A DNA stretch of 64,000 bases from Plantago ovata (lineage: Eukaryota; Streptophyta; Magnoliopsida; Lamiales; Plantaginaceae), in assembly GCA_028274465.1 (NCBI GenBank), contig CM051455.1:106018942-106082941 (forward strand), read 5' to 3'. Shown piece by piece: positions 22,723 through 33,740 of the stretch. Both the position numbers and the translations under genes were made by a program. The notes under the pieces were generated by a model. That model saw nothing but the letters and a program-made list of their open reading frames with translations. It searched no databases and had not been told where the DNA came from. The number at the start of each line of letters is the position of its first letter. Within the stretch, counting starts at the first letter, position 1.

Positions 22723-25213
22723 GGGAAGAAGACATACCTAAGACTGCCCTGAATTCGAGGTATGGTCATTACGAGTTCGTAGTGATGCCGTTTGGCCTTA
22801 CGAATGCCCCGGCTGTGTTCATGGATTTGATGCACCGAGTTTTTTAGCCGTATCCAGATCAGTTTGTTGTTGTTTTCATCGCTGACATTCTCGTTTACTC
22901 AAAATCTGAAGAAGATCATGAGAAACATCTTCGAATTGTCTTGGAAACTCTTCAGAACAACAAATTGTATGCCAAATTCAGCAAGTGTGAATTTTGGCTA
23001 GATAAAGTAGCCTTCTTAGGGCACATTATCTCTGGAGAAGGTTTGGAGGTTGACCCATCGAAGATTGAGTCGATAGTCAATTGGAAGAGACCCGAATCTG
23101 TCACTAAAGTGAGGAGTTTTCTCAGTTTGGCTGGTTACTATCGCCGTTTTGTGAAGGATTATTCGAAGATAGCTGGACCCTTGTCCTCTTTAACAGGGAA
23201 AAATCCTAAGTTCGTATGGAGTGACAAGTGTCAGGAAAGCTTCGAGGAGCTGAAAAAGAGACTGACCACTGCTCCTATACTAGCTCTTCCCGAGGGAACC
23301 AACGACTTTATAGTCTACACTGATGCTTCAAAGGAAGGTTTGGGTTGTGTACTGATGCAACGAGAAAAGGTGATCGCATATGCTTCGAGAAAACTGAAGC
23401 CATATGAAAGAAATTACCCAACCCATGACCTTGAGCTAGCTGCTATAGTCTTTGCGTTGGGAAAGTGGAGACACTATCTTTATGGTCCTGAGTTCACTAT
23501 CCTCACGGATCATAAGAGCTTGAAGTACGTGTTTACCCAAAAGTAGTTAAACATGAGACAACGACGATGGATGGAGTTTCTGGGCGATTACACCTGTACC
23601 ATTCGATACCATCCTGGTAAGGCCAATGTGGTCGCTGATACTTTAAGACGTAGGGTACACGTGTCAAATCTCGAAGTATCCAAACTGTCGTGTATGTTCG
23701 CCAATATCACTTTGAGATATGAGTTGGCATGAAAGATTCTTGAGGCTCAAGAGCATGACGAAGAGCTTCAGGATATCAAGGCACATATTACTGAGCCTCG
23801 AAATGCGAAATTCTCTATTGATGAGAATGGAGCTCTAAGGTTTCAAGGTAGATTGTGTGTGCCTTCTGATGAAGAGTTTAGACGATTAATTTTGGAGGAA
23901 GCTCATAAGTCTAAGTATTCGATGCATCCTGGAGGAAACAAGATGTACGAGGATTTGAAGAAGGTTTACTGGTGGACCTATATGAAACGAGATGTTGCAC
24001 AGTTTGTGCAAAGTTGCTTGGTCTGCCAGCAAGTGAAGGCTGAGCACCAGAAACCGGGAGGTTTACTACAGCCACTCGAGATTCCACAGTGGAAGTGGGA
24101 GATGATCACTATGGATTTTGTGACTGGTTTACCGGTAGCTAGAGGTGGTTTTGATAGTGTTTGGGTTATTGTCGATAGATTGACAAAATCGGCACATTTT
24201 CTACCCGTTAAAACCACCTACACATCCGAGAAATTAGCTGAAGTCCATCGCGATGAGATAATCAGGCTTCATGGCACTCCGGTGAGCATTGTCTCTGATA
24301 GAGATCCAAAGTTTGTCTCGAGATTTTGGAAGCAAGTACATGAAGGCTTAGGTACTAAGTTGAATTTTAGTACCGCAACACATCCGCAGACAGATGGTCA
24401 ATCCGAAAGGACCATTCAAACTTTAGAAGATCTTCTGAGATTGTGTGTGCTAGATCACCAAGGAAGCTGGGCACAGCATTTGCCATTGGTGGAGTATGCT
24501 TATAACAACAGCTATCAAGCATCGATTGGTATGGCACCGTTCGAGGCACTGTATGGTCGGAAGTGTAGATCACCACTGTACTGGGATTTGGAGGACCGAA
24601 TTTCTACCCCAGTAGATGGAGAGAGGTCTCTCAACAAGATGATACAAGAAACCTTGGAAAAGGTTAGACTTATCCAAGACCGATTGAGAACTGCTCAAAG
24701 TCGACAGAAGAGTTACGCCGATAACCGTAGGCGAGATTTGGAATTTGAAGTGGGTGATTTTGTCTTTCTCAAGCTATCTCCGAGAAAGGGAATTGTTCGT
24801 ATGGGCCGTAGAGCTAAGCTGAACCCGCGATATGTGGGTCCATACGAGATCATTGAGAGAGTTGGCATTGTAGCTTATCGGTTGCAACTGCCCACTACTA
24901 TTACTGGAATTCATAATGTATTCCATGTATCGCAACTGAAGAAGTATTATCCGGATCCGTCGCACGTGATCCAACCCGAGGAAGTGACCATTGAGGAGGA
25001 TTTGTCCTATGTGGAGCAACCGGTTCGTATTCTTGACCAGAAGGTGCAACAGCTCCGTAATCGGCAAATCAAGCAAGTAAAGGTTCTGTGGAGAAATCAT
25101 CAGTATGAGGAGGCAACCTGGGAAAGCGAGGATGACATGCGCCGGCAGTATCCCGGGCTCTTCAACTTTTCAGGTGCGAATTTGGGGACCAAATTCTTTT
25201 AAGGGGGGAAGAG
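22723..25213 (+). pseudogene. Chromovirus partial pol, right arm
   Basis: This has the same content and length as the left arm. It shares the in-frame stop before LNMRQRRW (about 23547-23552), so that stop predates the duplication. It has extra damage. A stop replaces Gln in the RVF.P segment (about 22846). The catalytic FIDD of RT is changed to FIAD at about 22877-22888. A TGA interrupts the segment before ILEAQEHDEE (about 23730). Integrase and chromodomain (23853-25202) remain open. It ends at the polypurine tract 25199-25213. Confidence 0.9.
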
Positions 25214-27792
25214 TGTAACACCCCGTTTTTTTTTAATTATTTAATTACTTATTTAATTATTTATTTAATTATTATTTTATTATTTAATTATTTATTTTAG
25301 TTAATTAATTATCAGAGTAAATTATTATTCGATAATTAGTTAATTATTTTCGCGTAAGTTAGTTCGTTTCGTTTCGTTTGGTCAAGCTGGACTATCTGAT
25401 CTGTTTAGCCTTTCGTTTGGCCCAATTCTTAGCCCAGTCAAGGCCTGTTGACCGGCCCATTAGTAATCTAACCCTAACCCTAGTCAGTATCCCATCTCCT
25501 CATTCTCTTGCTGCCGTCCAAACCGAAATAGAGAGAAAGAGAGAAATAGAGAAGAAAGAAAGAAAGAAAAGAAAGGAAAGAAGAAAGAGAGATTGACTGT
25601 TACTGCTGCTGCCTATCTCCGTTCAACTCCATCGCCGCCGCCGGCCGTCCGTTCGACTCCGTTCCGCCGCACCAAGCCGCCATCACCGCGCCGCCGCCGC
25701 GTCGATCTGTTCGTCTGTGTCGCCGTCCGTTTCGCGCTCCGCCGCTGCAAGCGCGTCCGCCGTTCGTCGCCTGTCCGTCGAGCTCTGTCTATCGATCGAT
25801 CGATTCGATCGATCCGTTCTGTCTCACGCAAAGCCGCCGCCTGTTCGCCGTTGTCGCCGCGCCTGTGTCGCCGCGGTCTCTGCCTCCGTCCGCGCCGTTC
25901 GCCTGACGATTCGCCGCCGCTGTTCGATCGATTCCGTCTGTCCGTTTGTCTCTCGCCGCGCCGCCGATCCCGCTCGCCGCTCCGATCTCGTCCGCCGCGG
26001 TCCTTTGTGTTTCAATCGGTAGGAGATTTCGATTCCTTCTGATCTTTCCGTTTCGAGTTCGATTTTGGTTACGAATTCGATTTGAATCTCGGTTTTAATT
26101 TTCCTTTCTTCTTAATTCTTTCGTTGCAGATTGTTCAACCTTTTAGTTCGATTCGAAGGTAAATCTCGTTTCCTTTACTGCTGCTCTCGATTCGAATCTC
26201 GTATTCTCGTTTTCTGTTTGGACTTTTTACCTTGGACGATTTCACCCTTGATCGATCTGACCTTGTTAATTATTTCAAACCGAGAACCGGGACTTAGGTT
26301 GTTAGTGTAGTTACTGTCTGGCTGGACTTGTGAAACTTTTGACCTCGTATGTTGACTTTGATTTCCTGTTTGACCTCGAAAGGACTTTTGGACCTTGTTA
26401 CTGTTTTGGATTTTTGTGGACTGATTTGGGAAACCTAAAAACCTAAAGGACCTTTTTGCAGTTTTACCGTTGATCGTAGTTGACTGACAGTAAGCTTTTA
26501 TCGTAAACCTTGTTGTTTTGAGAAGACTGTTAGGTGTTGGAAAACTTCTGGTTTGTTTGTACTGTTTGTTTTCGAAAAAAGGGTTATTTTGCAATTTACC
26601 ACTGAGGGTAATTTCCAGAATCTGAAAACCGAAAGAATTTCTGAAAATGTTTTAAACTTGGTTTCTGTTTTTGTAAGTTAGCATTGGCTTGACTTGCTAG
26701 CTTAGTTGGTTAGGTTCTTGCTTGACTAACTTAGAGGTCCCGAGTTCGAACCCCGACTTTACCATTCCTTTTTCAACCTTTTTCCTTCCGTCCGTTCGAC
26801 TTCTAAAGTGTGTTTAGTACTTTCTTGTTAGGTTCTCCGTTGTCCGTAAACCCGTAAGCTCATTTCTTGTTGAAGGTCGTTTGCTCGCAAGCTAAGGTGA
26901 GTGTTCACCCCTAAACCTATTATTTGCGAAAAGCTGGAAGGCTATGTGACTGTTTGTACCTATTACTGTATACCGTTTATTGTATGCTTCCGCGTAAAAC
27001 TATAAGTCCTAAGTATGACTTTTTGCATTTATGTTCATTGCTACTCTGTTCTGGACTGACCTTTCTGCAGGAACACCTCTCGGTGTTAATTATCTGTATC
27101 TGTTGCTCTATATTTGTTCTGTTTCTGTGTGACCGGTCGATTAGGTTATGGTTAGGTAGGCTTGGGTAGTAGAGGACTATCGGGTTTGCTTGATCGTGGC
27201 CTAGTCTATTCCCTTTTAGGCGCGAGGCAGAAGTCACTGAGGTCTATTAGGATCGTAGGATCTGTTTCCCCAAAGTACACGGGGGTTTCTGTTTCTGTCC
27301 GGAGTTGTGCACCCTCTGGAGGGAGTTATAAGGGCATTCTGGGAGTAGGAGCAATAAGGCGGGCTGCACCAACGGTCTACAACGTATCTGTTCTGTTAAT
27401 CTGTTATATGTGTTCTGTTCCGTTTGCTTGTTTTTCTGAAAAGGATTTTGTTTTAAAACTGTTTACTTTCTGTTTTAACTTAGAACCCCACTGAGATCCT
27501 TTATCTCACACTCTTTTGTTTTTTCAAAATTCCTTCCTTGCAGATGCTGCTGAGGATGTGCGTGACTAGGATGCCAGCGATTGAGAGAAGGGTCTCGGGT
27601 GTCATGGGTTTCTTTCAAAATAAGAAGATACACTTTTATTGTCTTCATTCGAACTTGAGTTGTCATTGGATATTATTTATTATTGTTAGCGTCAAAGATT
27701 AATTTGGCATTTATTGCCGACCGTTGTTATTAAAGTATTTTTCGATTTTCCTTTTTCAAGAAAATATTTTTTTCAAAACCGGTACCGTTTCA
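25214..27792 (+). repeat. Chromovirus LTR, right arm
   Basis: This 2,579-bp LTR reads from TGTAACACCCCG to CCGTTTCA (TTACA mutated to TTTCA). Outside one block it is nearly identical to the left-arm LTR. It is followed by GCTAC at 27793-27797, matching GCTAC at 16908-16912 left of Cassandra. Confidence 0.88.
26698..26753 (+). promoter_or_regulatory. tRNA-like A and B boxes in right chromovirus LTR
   Basis: TAGCTTAGTTGG (26698-26709) and AGTTCGAACCC (26743-26753) repeat the left-arm arrangement in the sense direction of the LTR. Both boxes are unchanged between the arms. Confidence 0.6.
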
Positions 27793-28537
27793 GCTACTCC
27801 ATATTGCAATCAACAAGAATCAAAGCAAGATTGAATGAAAACATGTTGAATGAAATAAATAAAAGTAGAAAAATTGTGAGATACAAGTTACCAACGAAGG
27901 TTGTCAATCTCTGATGAATTGCTAACTCACAAGAAAGAATCGAAAATCAAAGATGTCCAATCTCTATGCTAAAGCTTCCAAATCAATAAAGAAGAGTCTT
28001 CTATGCTAATAATTTCCAGAACAGGCTCTGGAGAATTTGACTCTCAAAATAATGTCAAAAAGGTCTTAAAAACGTAGAAAAATAGGCAAACTATATATAA
28101 TGTTCGGAAACTCCCAGGCGAACCGCCTGAGGTGCCGAGCGATTCGCCTGGTGCAGGGCGATTCGCCCCACGTCCCAGGCGGTTCGCCTGGGACATCAAG
28201 ACTGGCGAGAGCGAGTTTTTCGGTCTTCTTTTCCTTTTCGGACTCGGATTTTGCCTTCTAGTGACTTTTAAGCCTTGAAACTCGTCCCCTAGACCTCAAA
28301 TCTCATCCGGAACCTTCTAGATACACCACGAATGTCCTCGAAACACCAAAACTTCGTCCTCTTCATCAACATTGCCCATAAACATACGTTTTTTTACCTA
28401 AAACCTGAAAAATGCAAAGAAAAGGGAAACGTGACACTATTCTAATAAAATGCACTAAAATATAAGCTAAATTAACCTAGAGGATAGCTAAATTGGTGAA
28501 AAAGGCTCGAATGAAAGTGTAAAATACACGTTCATCA

Positions 28538-29894
28538 CTTCTTCATACATTCTGATATTTCTTCTTCAGCAGGCACTCCTTGTGTCTTTTCGTAGAATAC
28601 AACATGCACTGATTCTTCGATCTTTTGTGCCTTTTTGTTGTAAACTCTATAAGCTTTACTATGCAAGGGGTAACCAAGAAATATCGCTTCGTCTGCCTTT
28701 GGTTGAAATTTTCTTAGGTATTCTCTACCGTTGTTAAGAACGAAACATTTACAACCAAATACACTTAGATGAGTGATATTAGGAGGACTTCCAACAAATA
28801 ACTCATAAGGAGTTTTGTTGTATTACTTAGTAATCAGACATCTGTTTTGAGTGTAACAGGCGGTATTAATCGATTCAACCCAGTAAGCCTCACTTATTTC
28901 AGTGTCAGCAAGCATTGTTCTTGCGGCTTCTTTTAGGGTGCGATTCTTCCTTTCAGCAACACTGTTTTGTTGTGGTGTCCTTACTGAGGATAACTGATGT
29001 TGTATGCCTTTTGAAGTGCAATACTCAGTTATGTACTGGTTTACAAACTCAGTACCATGGTCTGTCCTTATGACTTTTACCTTGTCATTTTTCATGACTT
29101 CAAGCTTATTCAGCAAGTTAGGTATTTCAGTCCTTGTTTCAGATTTGTGTTTGATAAATACTACCCAAGTGAATCTTGAATAGTCATCTACCATCACAAA
29201 ACCATACTTCTTACCAGCATAACTTGTTGAAGAAGATTCAAACAAGTCCATGTGCAAGAGTTGTAAAGGTTTTGTAGTTGACGGTACTGCCTTATTCTTA
29301 AAAGAAGATTTGGTTTGCTTTCCTTGCTGACATGCATTGCAAACACCATCCTTCTTGAAAGTAACCTTAGGTAATCCAACTACAAGTGCCTTTTTAGAGA
29401 GCTTATTCAGCGTCTTGAAGTTTAGGTGACTTGTTCGTTTATGCCATAACCATGCTTTTTCAGCAAGGCAATCGTGATCTGAGACAAGGAATTTTTCAAC
29501 GATTGCTGAAGACCAATCTACGGTGTACAAGCCTCCTGATCTTCTAGCAACCATAATAACCTTCTTTGTCTCAAAGTCTATAAGTTTACATTCATCACTT
29601 TTGATTTTGATGAAGTATCCTTTATCAGCAAATTGACTCATGCTGAAAAGGTTAAACTTAAGATTTTTTTGCATAAAGAACTCCCGTAATGGTAATGCAT
29701 CCTAACTTCACGTCACCGTAGCCTTTTGTAGAACCAGAGCCTCCACCAGCAAACCTTATTGTTGGACCTTTAGACCACCGTCTATAGTTTATAAGGTTAT
29801 TCTTGTTGCCCGTCATGTGCTTTCCACAACCACTGTCAAAGTGCCAGATTGCATCGTTTGTCTCCGTGGCTGAAGTCTGCACAATCAAGAGCAA
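28538..29894 (-). pseudogene. Copia-A protease and integrase
   Basis: The minus strand starts in a retropepsin-like stretch, WHFDSGCGKHMTGNK, where D-S-G is the catalytic box. It runs through the pre-integrase zinc region (WLWHKRTSHLNF to CNACQQGK) and into the integrase core, with Asp in LLHMDLFESS, Asp in IRTDHGTEF and Glu in [18 protein letters not shown] frame break lies near 29660-29674. A stop follows CLITK at about 28823. The frame then continues through ELFVGSPPNITHL to about 28543, where the solo LTR interrupts it. These proteins would mature the particle and integrate its DNA. Confidence 0.88.
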
Positions 29895-29899
29895 ACAAG

Positions 29900-31405
29900 T
29901 TAATTATCCAATATTGGATGTCCATTAACATGTTCAAGAATGCGTCCAGTGGAAACCCAAGTCTTAAGTTTTTCAACTTTGACTTGTTTTCTACTTGCTG
30001 AGGAACTAGGAGGTTTTGAGCCGAAAGACTTTCGATTCGTGCTGATCAAATCCACTTTCGGATGTGGTGTCTTGCTCGGTTGACCTTTTTGCTGAACATA
30101 CTTTTCAGTAAGTTCTTTTCTAGCAAGGTTCCTTCTAGCCCTAGCGTTTTGAGTCTTGTCAGAACTCTTAGGCTTGGTTTTGTTCATCTCTTTGAAGTAT
30201 CTTTCCTGACTTTGCTTATACTCATTAAAAAGTTGACTTTGCTTGGTTTTGAAACCGAGTCCACTTTTCGGAGAATGCTGAGCTTTTGTCTCAGCAACCT
30301 TACTTGATTCAGGTTTGTCAGCAAAGGTCTTCTGATTACTTTTAGTAATCTTGCCTTTTGACTTAACAAATTGCTTTTCAGCAACTTGTTTGGTGGAATG
30401 ATTTACAACATCCTTTTTCTTTACAGTTTGCTTTTCAGCAACCTGTTTTCCTTTTAAAGTCTTGTTACTTTGAGTAGCAACAGCGGGCTTTACGGTCGTA
30501 GGTACTTGATTGCATTTTTCAGCAACCTTAGATTGACCAAACTGATAGAGTTCTGGTTGACCACTATCAGTAGCACGTACAAAGGAGATATGTGATTTGT
30601 CTTTTACTCAAGATTATTACGTCATCACCTTCATAGGTTGCACCTAAACCTTCTTTCTGTGATGGATCTCTCAGATAAGAGTTTGAAATTGATTTTCATC
30701 TTTTTCATTTCTTGGATTTCAGCAAGTAACTTTAGAAATGAGGACTGATACTCTGCCAATTCTATTGCCATCTGAGAATTGTTCTCTGTAGCTTCAGCAA
30801 TCAACTTCTTAAGATGCACAATTTCAGCATCTTTCTTTTCTGTCTCTTCCTTCAGCAAGACATACTTTTCAGTAGTCTGCTTGGTCAGAGTCTCAGCATT
30901 CTGTAGTTTCTGTTGCTGTTTGCTAAGAGTTTTCTCAAATCTTTCGATTTCTCCTTGAATCTTGTCAAGGTCAATCTCGTATTCACTTTCTAAGTCAGAG
31001 TCAGACGTAGGACTGTTTACCTGACCGGCCATAAGGCAGAATTCGTAGTTTGACACATCTGGATAAGCTTCCCTGGCTATTCCACAAACTTCTTTACCAA
31101 TCTCTACGTCAAGAGTGGCTTCTTCATCATCAGTGTCTGAGCTTTCTTCCTCACTGTCTTCGGAGCTAGTATCAATGCACAACGCATCGATTTTTGCTTG
31201 AAGCTTCTTCTTTTCTTCAGCAATAAAAGCTCTTTTGAACTCCTTCTTCTTTTCAGCAGATTTGCCTTTCAGCAAAGGGCAATTTGCTTTGAAGTGTCCA
31301 GGCTTTTTGCAGTAAAAGCAGAGATCATTTCCAACTGCTGGTTCTTCTGATGAGTTTGCTTGCTGAGCTTGCTTGTTCAGCGAGCTAGCCTCATTCTTGT
31401 ACTTA
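29900..31405 (-). pseudogene. Copia-A gag C-terminal half with CCHC knuckle
   Basis: In sense order this begins with a nucleocapsid-type zinc knuckle, CFYCKKPGHFKANC, at 31279-31320 (C-x2-C-x4-H-x4-C), which binds genomic RNA. A 214-codon charged segment (30631-31275) follows, with acidic and coiled-coil character (EIERFEKTLSKQQQKLQN). Then comes a Lys/Ser-rich basic stretch (30187 down to 29900). Stops at about 30605-30630 and frame changes near 30184 split it. Copia-B keeps only the last part. Confidence 0.8.
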
Positions 31406-31407
31406 TG

Positions 31408-32092
31408 CTAGTTGTTACCAAGATGCTTTTTCAGCTTCTCTTTTGCTTTTCGCCTTTCAAGTTCCTTACTGATGAATTTCTTCATGTTTTTAACAACTAA
31501 AGCATTTTCATCAGCAGGCTCTTTACCATTCTTCTTTTCAGAAGATGACGGCTTTGCAGCAAGAGCAATGTTTTGCGATTTTTCAGCAAACACATATTCT
31601 CTTTGCTTTGTCTCGTAGTTGACAGTAGCAAGATGAGAGAACAACTCTGTAGGTGTGATGTCTGGCATTTCTTGATTGTAGTAGAAATTCTGAGTGTGGA
31701 TCCATTCTTGATTCAGACTTTTGATGATGGTTTTCACTTTCTTAGAATCTGAGTAAAGATTTCCAACTCCCAAGGCGGCCATCTCACTAACTAGAGTTCT
31801 GAATCTGAAGTCCAAGTCTTCCAGTGACTCATTTGTACCTTGTTTAAAGTTTTGGAACTTTAACTTCAGCACTTCGAGTTTGTTTTCCTTGGTTTTGTCA
31901 GATCCAGCACAAAGATCTTGAACCATTTTCCAAGCTTCCTTAGCAGTTTTTGCACCCCACAGTTTGCACTGTATAGTATCCAGAGTTGATCGAATGATGA
32001 TGTTTCTTGCTTGGCCATCAAGACGGAATCTCTTGGCTTCGTCGGAAGTCCATTCCTCTCTTGGTTTTGGAACAACAGTATCAACTGGTTCG
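31408..32092 (-). pseudogene. Copia-A gag, UBN2-type domain
   Basis: The minus strand encodes a Copia gag core: AWKMVQDLCAGSDKTKENK, then LKLKFQNFKQGTNESLEDLDFRF and IKSLNQEWIHTQNFY. It joins in frame to 39001-39191 once the plus-strand solo LTR and its GTTCG duplicate are removed. One frame shift lies near 31870-31925 between two open segments. A stop at about 31405-31410 separates it from the knuckle region. Confidence 0.82.
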
Positions 32093-32481
32093 TGATGAAC
32101 GTACTTTTGACGCGTTCATCTTGTCCTTTTTACCTTCTTTTGCTATCTTTTAGCCTTGTTTTTTGGTTAGTTTTGTAGAATAGTGTCACGTTTTGTGTTT
32201 TCTGCATTTTCAGGCACTTAGGTACGAAACGACGTTTTTGGAACTAAAAACGAGCCTTTTTGATGGAAAAGATGGTCCCGTTGAAGTTCCCCAATCTCCG
32301 TGGCTTGTTCGTGAGTGTCTGAGCCCCAATAAGTGCCGAGAAGGACGAGTCCAAGGCGCCCGAGGGCCGTACGAGGGCAAAAAGATTGAGTTGGAAGACA
32401 AAAATCTGCCCAGGAGCCAAGCTAAGCGCCTGGAATAGTGAAGCGCTCCGCTTCATTTTCCAGTAGTTTTGGCACAGCAGC

Positions 32482-33725
32482 TGATGAACGTTGTCAAGGT
32501 CAATCAAATAAATTTGTTATTTAGCCAAAGGCAATCCACAACTACAACGAAAACCGTAGTGTAGTAGCAGAATGACTCGAGTGTCGTTCTCTCAGGACTA
32601 TAACTAGCTTTATCTATTTAACAAGAGAATATAAAACAGCAGACAGATAACAATAGGGGGTTTCTAGCAGATAATGGAGATTGGTGATAGTATGGTCCTT
32701 CTTAGCATAATGGGTCGATAATCATGCATAAATTCCTCGGTCTTGCATAGAGATCTTTGAATCAATCTAGTGTCCTGTTGCAAGTATTAAGCACTACGAA
32801 GATAATCTGGTCTGACTAGTCAATCACGGTTGTCCTAATGTGTTCCGTAATTATTCAACACTACGAATATAATTGGTCTGATGGTCGACTAGTGTCCAAT
32901 TGTGCATAATGATCAATACAACATACGACAATTTTGGTTACAACTGATCAACGAAATAAAGCAATGACACGGAGTATAATGCGCGATATAGACATTAGCA
33001 TGATTATCTTCCCTCGCTAAGAATTCACATACTACCACCAATGATAAGTTTAGCTACTCATAATAGGCATGCAATCAACAAATATCATAGAAGAAAACAT
33101 GTTGAAAGAATATAAAATAAGTAGAATAAAACTTGTAAGATACAAAGTTACCGAAGGTTGTCAATCTTCCGGATGATTGCGGTCCTACGAGCTCCAAATT
33201 GCTATGAAAAAGTATCCCCTAAGCTACGGAACTCCCAGGACAGGCCCCGGGAAGTTCCTACCTAAAACTATAGAGAGAGGTGAGAAAGTACGCTTGGAAA
33301 GATATGATTTTCGGAGAAAAACTGAGCTCTATATATAGGCCCCGAAATTTCTCTGGGGCGGTTCGCCCCCCGCCTTTTTCGCGGAATTCCGCGTTTTTCG
33401 ACGCGGATTTGGATTTCTTCACCTTTTCGGACTCGGTTTCAGACTTCTAATGGCCTTCTAACCTCCAGATTCGACCCCTAGACTCCAAATCCTATCCGGA
33501 AACCTTCAGATACTCCAAATAGGCTTCTGGAACACCAATTCCTTGTCAACTTTAATATATTTGCCCAGAAATCCCCGAATTTCAACCTAAACCTGTAAAA
33601 TAAAATCTAAAGGGAAACGTGACACTATTCTAATAAAATGTACTAAAATATAGCTAAATTAACATAGAGGATAGCTAAAATAGGTGAAAAAGACTCGAAT
33701 GAAAGTGTAAAATACACATTCATCA
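32482..33725 (-). repeat. Athila-2 3' LTR
   Basis: This 1,244-bp copy differs from 36730-37973 at only a handful of positions, such as GGCAATCC against GACAATCC near the left end. A single GGGGCGGTTCGCCCC palindrome lies beside CTATATATAGG at about 33331-33375. The abutting polypurine tract is at 33726-33740. Confidence 0.92.
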
Positions 33726-33740
33726 AACTCCCCAAACCGA

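Larger units (their letters stand above)
17607..27792. mobile_element. Chromovirus (Tekay/Del-like Ty3) giant inverted repeat
   Basis: Two arms (17607-22696 read on minus, 22723-27792 read on plus) mirror each other around a 26-bp spacer. Each arm, from the centre outwards, has the second half of RT, RNase H, integrase, a chromodomain, polypurine tract and a 2.6-kb LTR. Gag, protease and the first half of RT are absent from both. The pol segments from polypurine tract to spacer are both exactly 2,491 bp. Both outer ends are therefore the U5 ends of LTRs, an abnormal arrangement. The LTR start TGTAACACCCC, the chromodomain and the AAGGGGGGAAGAG tract suggest the Tekay/Del group. Confidence 0.9.
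16448..28537 (-). repeat. Solo Athila LTR in Copia-A pol, split by a composite insertion
   Basis: The LTR pieces 16448-16912 and 27798-28537 add up to about 1.2 kb. They start TGATAAACGAG and end CGTTCATCA, flanked by CTTCT at 16443-16447 and 28538-28542. In type they match the LTR of Athila-C (43643-44835). The GGCGA-TCGCC cluster is at about 28110-28200. The gap is the Cassandra/chromovirus insertion, flanked by GCTAC. Confidence 0.88.

Noticed and set aside
21873..22835. One continuous protein across the centre of the palindrome
   Set aside because: Residues read from about 22700 upwards are antisense of the right arm. Genuine RT sequence begins only at the spacer.
26690..26760. A functional tRNA gene
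   Set aside because: A and B boxes are present, but I cannot fold an acceptor stem or a normal anticodon arm.
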